9,354 nt of DNA from JBPEXY01 sp052031065. Lineage in GTDB: Bacteria; Pseudomonadota; Gammaproteobacteria; Immundisolibacterales; Immundisolibacteraceae. Position numbers and translations under genes: made by a program. The DNA lies in NCBI GenBank assembly GCA_052031065.1, contig JBPEXY010000290.1, forward strand, positions 1 through 9,354, read 5' to 3'. Below are positions 6,675-9,354 of the stretch, piece after piece (within the stretch, counting starts at the first letter, position 1; each line of letters starts with the position of its first letter). Under the pieces are notes generated by a model that was given only the letters and a program-made list of their open reading frames with translations, ran no database searches and had not been told where the DNA came from.

Positions 6675-7406
6675 CTATCCATCAGTGGCGGGAACCAGTT
6701 CGGACCACTCACCATCCTGATAGGCATGAAGCGGCCGAAACATGGTTTTGTAATTCATCTTGTCGCACGCTTCGATCCAGTAGCCGAGGTAGAGCCAGGA
6801 CAGATCAAGGCGCCGACACTCCTCGGCCAGCGCCAGAACACCGTAGACGCCCAGACCGCGTTGGCGCTCGTCAGGGTCATAGAAGGTATAAGCGGCGGAA
6901 AGACCCTGCGGAACCTGGTCCACGACCGCGACCATCAGCAACCGCCCCTCATACCTAAACTCCAGAAAGGAGGTATCAATAAATTTACTACGCAAAAAGC
7001 CGAGCTGATCCTGGGCATCCTGAGTAGTGGTTTGGTTGTCGTGGCGAGTCAGCTGATAGCGATGATAAAGCTCAAGGTGCTCCTCACCGAACTCGGTTAC
7101 ACCAGAGATTACCTGCAGATCGGCGTTCCGCTTCAGGTTACGGCGCTGCGCCCGGTTCAACTGCATCTGAGCAACCGGAATTCGTACCGGCACACAGGCC
7201 GTGCAACTTCGGCAGTGGGGCCGGTAAACATTGTCACCACTGCGGCGAAAACCGTAATCGATCAACCGGCCATAGGATTGGCTGTCAATAGCTTTGTTGG
7301 GGTCCGCAAACAGCATCACCGCCTCTTTCCCTGGCAGGTAACTGCAATTTCGCGGTTCAGTGGAAAAGAAAAACAGCCTCCCGCTACGCGTATTAAAAAT
7401 CATCAT
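6675..7406 (-). CDS. bpt: Aspartate/glutamate leucyltransferase (Bpt/Ate family)
   Basis: This N-degron enzyme transfers leucine from Leu-tRNA to proteins with N-terminal Asp or Glu, making them ClpS targets. Such genes are often annotated as arginyltransferase (ate). From the ATG at 7406 it has 243 residues. The N-terminal Ate domain shows Cys21 in CSYLPG, GFRRSG (52-57) and YRPHCRSCTACVPVRIPV (61-78) with Cys65, Cys68 and Cys71. The C-terminal GNAT-like domain includes DTSFLEFRY, LSAAYTFYDPD and LYLGYWIEACDKMNYK. The ATG overlaps the aat stop as ATGA, and GGGA lies about seven bases before it, so I prefer it to the in-frame GTG at 7418, which would add four residues. The ATGA overlap implies translational coupling to aat. 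Bacterial family members with this architecture are leucyltransferases, but sequence alone cannot exclude arginine as donor. Confidence 0.93.
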   Translation of the reverse strand: MMIFNTRSGRLFFFSTEPRNCSYLPGKEAVMLFADPNKAIDSQSYGRLIDYGFRRSGDNVYRPHCRSCTACVPVRIPVAQMQLNRAQRRNLKRNADLQVISGVTEFGEEHLELYHRYQLTRHDNQTTTQDAQDQLGFLRSKFIDTSFLEFRYEGRLLMVAVVDQVPQGLSAAYTFYDPDERQRGLGVYGVLALAEECRRLDLSWLYLGYWIEACDKMNYKTMFRPLHAYQDGEWSELVPATDG

Positions 7407-8119
7407 TGGAAATCCCACATCCCGCGCCTATCGGGTCGTTCAAGTAACTCTTGCAACCGTTTAAGAAAGTCGGTCCTGGGTAGATCAAACGCCCCCAGGC
7501 TGTATAAATGTGCGGAGGCCACCTGGCAGTCGATTAATTCGATACCCTGAGTGCGCAATAGCTCAGACAGCCTCACCAGCGCAACCTTCGACGCATCAGC
7601 CTGGCGCGAGAACATCGACTCACCGAAAAAGAGGCCTCCCAGGGAGACTCCATATAGCCCCCCTACCAGATTCTGATTCTCCCACACCTCTACCGAATGG
7701 GCATATCCGAGCTCATGCAGAGCGCGATAGGCCTGCCTCATCCGTTCGGTGATCCAGGTCCCCTCGCTGCCCCGGCGCGGTGCGGCACAGGCGCCCATCA
7801 CCTCCTTAAACCGGGTATCGATGGTTACCGAATACCGTGGTGAACGTAATCTTTTGGCGAGACTTCGGGATATCTTGATCTGCTGCGGATCGATGACCGT
7901 ACGCGGATCGGGTGACCACCAGAGCACCGCCTCCTGATCACTGTTAAACCAGGGAAACACCCCGGCCCGATAAGCCAACAGTAAATGTTCCGGTTCCAAC
8001 GAACCGCCAGCTGCCAGTAACCCATCGGGCTCTGATAACGCAAGCGATGGATGCGGCAGCTGGTCGTGGAAGCAGTTATCCGCAAAGCAGAAATAACGGC
8101 CATCCAGGTCAAATGCCAC
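7403..8119 (-). CDS. aat: Leucyl/phenylalanyl-tRNA--protein transferase
   Basis: Aat attaches Leu or Phe from aminoacyl-tRNA to proteins with N-terminal Lys or Arg, creating primary N-degrons for ClpS-ClpAP. It has 238 residues. Conserved blocks are EPDGLLAAGG (30-39), GVFPWF (53-58), WWSPDPR (67-73), GTWIT (120-124), HSVEVW (141-146), FFGESMFS (164-171) and LIDCQ (195-199). Glu167 and Gln199 correspond to E. coli catalytic Glu156 and Gln188. The start is a GTG at 8119, supported by GGGGA (8125-8129) five bases upstream. The only nearby ATG (8141) is out of frame. The segment before the first conserved block, about 21 residues with two Cys, is longer than in E. coli and not obviously conserved. 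The gene lies 48 bases after the FemAB-like gene and overlaps bpt by four bases. Confidence 0.95.
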   Translation of the reverse strand: MAFDLDGRYFCFADNCFHDQLPHPSLALSEPDGLLAAGGSLEPEHLLLAYRAGVFPWFNSDQEAVLWWSPDPRTVIDPQQIKISRSLAKRLRSPRYSVTIDTRFKEVMGACAAPRRGSEGTWITERMRQAYRALHELGYAHSVEVWENQNLVGGLYGVSLGGLFFGESMFSRQADASKVALVRLSELLRTQGIELIDCQVASAHLYSLGAFDLPRTDFLKRLQELLERPDRRGMWDFQ

Positions 8120-8129
8120 ACGCTTCCCC
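8120..8129 (-). promoter_or_regulatory. Ribosome binding site selecting the GTG start of aat
   Basis: On the - strand GGGGA (8125-8129) lies five bases before the GTG at 8119. This supports GTG over the out-of-frame ATG at 8141, whose reading frame stops after ten codons. Confidence 0.5.
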
Positions 8130-8167
8130 AGGAGTCGACATGGTTTTGAAAAATCGTTCGTAGCAGA

Positions 8168-9354
8168 TCACGGCTCTGACCGGAAAGGAGCGTGATCCCG
8201 CAACAGGGAATCGTAACCTGCCACTTCACGACGCTCCTCATCAAGAAAGTCAGCCACTGCATCGCTAAATTGTGGATTCGCCAACCAGTGGACTGAATGA
8301 GTAGTACTGGGCATAAAACCGCGGCTAAGCTTGTGTTGCCCCTGCGCCCCCGCTTCATAACAGTCGATACCGGTTTCGATACAGTAATCTATCGCCGTGT
8401 AGTAGCAGGTTTCGAAATGCAGACTGTCATACTCAGCCAGACAGCCCCAATAGCGCCCATAGAGCCGATCGCCGCCACGAAAGTTAAGCGCAGCTGCCAC
8501 CGGCTGCCCGCCTAACAGCGCAAACACCATAACGATGTTATCCGCCATGGTTGAACCAATCTGCTGGAAAAAGCTTTCGCTCAAATAGGCCGTGCCACCC
8601 CGTTTAAACGCTGTGCCGCGATAGAGCCGGTAGAACAGCCGCCACTGCTCCTCGGTAAGCTGAGCTCCGCCAACGACCACCATCTCGATACCAGCCTCGC
8701 GGACTCGTCTACGTTCGCGCTTCACGTTTTTCCGTTTTTTCGACGCGAAGCTGGCAATAAACTGGTCAAAATTGTCGTACCCATCGTTGCGCCAGTGAAA
8801 CTGAAGATCATGACGCACCATCCACCCGCTACCGGCAAGGGATTGCGCTTCAGCTTCAGTAACAAACAGGCCATGAACAGATGACAGCCCCAGGCGCTGG
8901 GCTTCATCTATCAAATAGTTAGCAAGCACCCGCTGATCAGGGCTCTGGGCGTGGCTCTGGGCGTGGCTCTGGGCGCGGCAATCAGCCTGTATCAGCAATC
9001 TTGGTCCAGTTGCCGGGGTGAACGGCACTGCGCAGACCATTTTCGGATAATAAGGCAGCCCGGCGCGCTGATAAGCATGCGCCCAACCCCAGTCAAACAC
9101 ATATTCGCCATAGGAGTGCTGCTTGATATAACAAGGAACAGCAGCGACAAGCTCATTCCTCTGGTCACCCCAGACCAGCAGGTGATGGACCTGCCAGCCG
9201 GTGCCCTCGCCAACGGAGCCGCTCTGCTCCAGAGCACTCAGAAACGGATAGCTGACAAACGGATTATGATTGATTGCGAGCGCTGACCACTGTGACCGAC
9301 TTACCGCAGTTAGTGATTCGACAAATTCAAAATGAGACAAGGAAACAGCCGTTA
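8168..9354 (-). CDS. FemAB-like / GNAT-fold protein (PF04339, former DUF482), probably 5'-partial
   Basis: This protein resembles the FemAB-like family PF04339, often annotated as a GNAT-family acetyltransferase or peptidogalycan protein; its reaction is not known. From a TTG at 9340 it has 390 residues. The frame stays open to the window edge with no stop, and the TTG lacks a clear ribosome site, so the true start is probably a few codons beyond the window. Recognisable blocks are NPFVSYPFLSALEQSGSV (26-43), YVFDWGWAHAYQ, PFTPATGPRLL, the basic KKRKNVKRERRR (about 198-210), GRYWGCLAEYDSLHFE (HFE near 308) and GAQGQHKLSRGF (about 330-341). The last two are the most diagnostic. A three-copy repeat, AQSH-AQSH-AQSP, lies around 122-133. 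No signal peptide or membrane span is seen. It is followed 48 bases later by aat and is probably in the same transcript as aat and bpt. Confidence 0.82.
   Translation of the reverse strand, partial: TAVSLSHFEFVESLTAVSRSQWSALAINHNPFVSYPFLSALEQSGSVGEGTGWQVHHLLVWGDQRNELVAAVPCYIKQHSYGEYVFDWGWAHAYQRAGLPYYPKMVCAVPFTPATGPRLLIQADCRAQSHAQSHAQSPDQRVLANYLIDEAQRLGLSSVHGLFVTEAEAQSLAGSGWMVRHDLQFHWRNDGYDNFDQFIASFASKKRKNVKRERRRVREAGIEMVVVGGAQLTEEQWRLFYRLYRGTAFKRGGTAYLSESFFQQIGSTMADNIVMVFALLGGQPVAAALNFRGGDRLYGRYWGCLAEYDSLHFETCYYTAIDYCIETGIDCYEAGAQGQHKLSRGFMPSTTHSVHWLANPQFSDAVADFLDEERREVAGYDSLLRDHAPFRSEP
8941..8976 (-). repeat. Three tandem copies of a 12-base unit inside the FemAB-like gene
   Basis: On the + strand the unit GGCTCTGGGCGT occurs at 8941-8952 and 8953-8964, and once more with a final C at 8965-8976. 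It is in frame and encodes AQSH, AQSH, AQSP on the - strand. The twelve-base period keeps the reading frame, so copy number can vary in four-residue steps. It lies between two conserved parts of the protein, probably in a surface loop. Confidence 0.9.

Noticed and set aside
6552..7550. A 332-codon + strand open frame opposite bpt and the end of aat
   Set aside because: It lies antisense to two strongly conserved genes whose motifs explain the sequence, and its translation shows no recognisable domain. A long open antisense frame is a common by-product of GC-biased codons.

Overview
The window looks like chromosomal core sequence from a gammaproteobacterium. The best evidence is protein similarity: ClpS, ClpA and IF-1 follow the Escherichia coli proteins almost residue for residue, and the clpS-clpA / infA / bpt / aat neighbourhood is a known gammaproteobacterial arrangement. 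The presence of Bpt (absent from E. coli) and of a FemAB-like protein suggests a lineage outside the enterics. I see no insertion sequence, phage gene, CRISPR array, tRNA or rRNA, and coding density is high.

Layout. (1) 1-408, + strand: the 3' part of moaC (molybdenum cofactor synthesis), cut by the window edge. (2) 465-3167, - strand: argD, then argF, then a small zinc-binding GFA-family gene; argD and argF are almost abutting. (3) 3168-3442: a divergent control region between argD and clpS with a terminator-like hairpin in the argD leader, a small palindrome, a candidate clpS promoter and a hairpin touching the clpS ribosome binding site. (4) 3443-6050, + strand: clpS and clpA, one base apart. 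(5) 6148-6366, - strand: infA, convergent with clpA. (6) 6675-9354, - strand: a FemAB/GNAT-like gene (probably continuing past the window edge), aat and bpt, the last two joined by an ATGA overlap.

How the genes work together. Four of the eight genes are the bacterial N-degron pathway. Aat and Bpt attach leucine or phenylalanine from aminoacyl-tRNA to proteins with N-terminal Lys/Arg (Aat) or Asp/Glu (Bpt). ClpS recognises the resulting N-terminal residue and hands the protein to the ClpA unfoldase for ClpP. The FemAB-like gene in front of aat belongs to the same broad fold group as Aat and is the least understood member of the window. argD and argF supply two steps of arginine synthesis.

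Most of the window is well-described biology. The parts worth a second look are the argD-clpS control region, the FemAB-like gene with its 12-base tandem repeat, and a 16-codon arginine-containing mini-ORF in front of the GFA gene.
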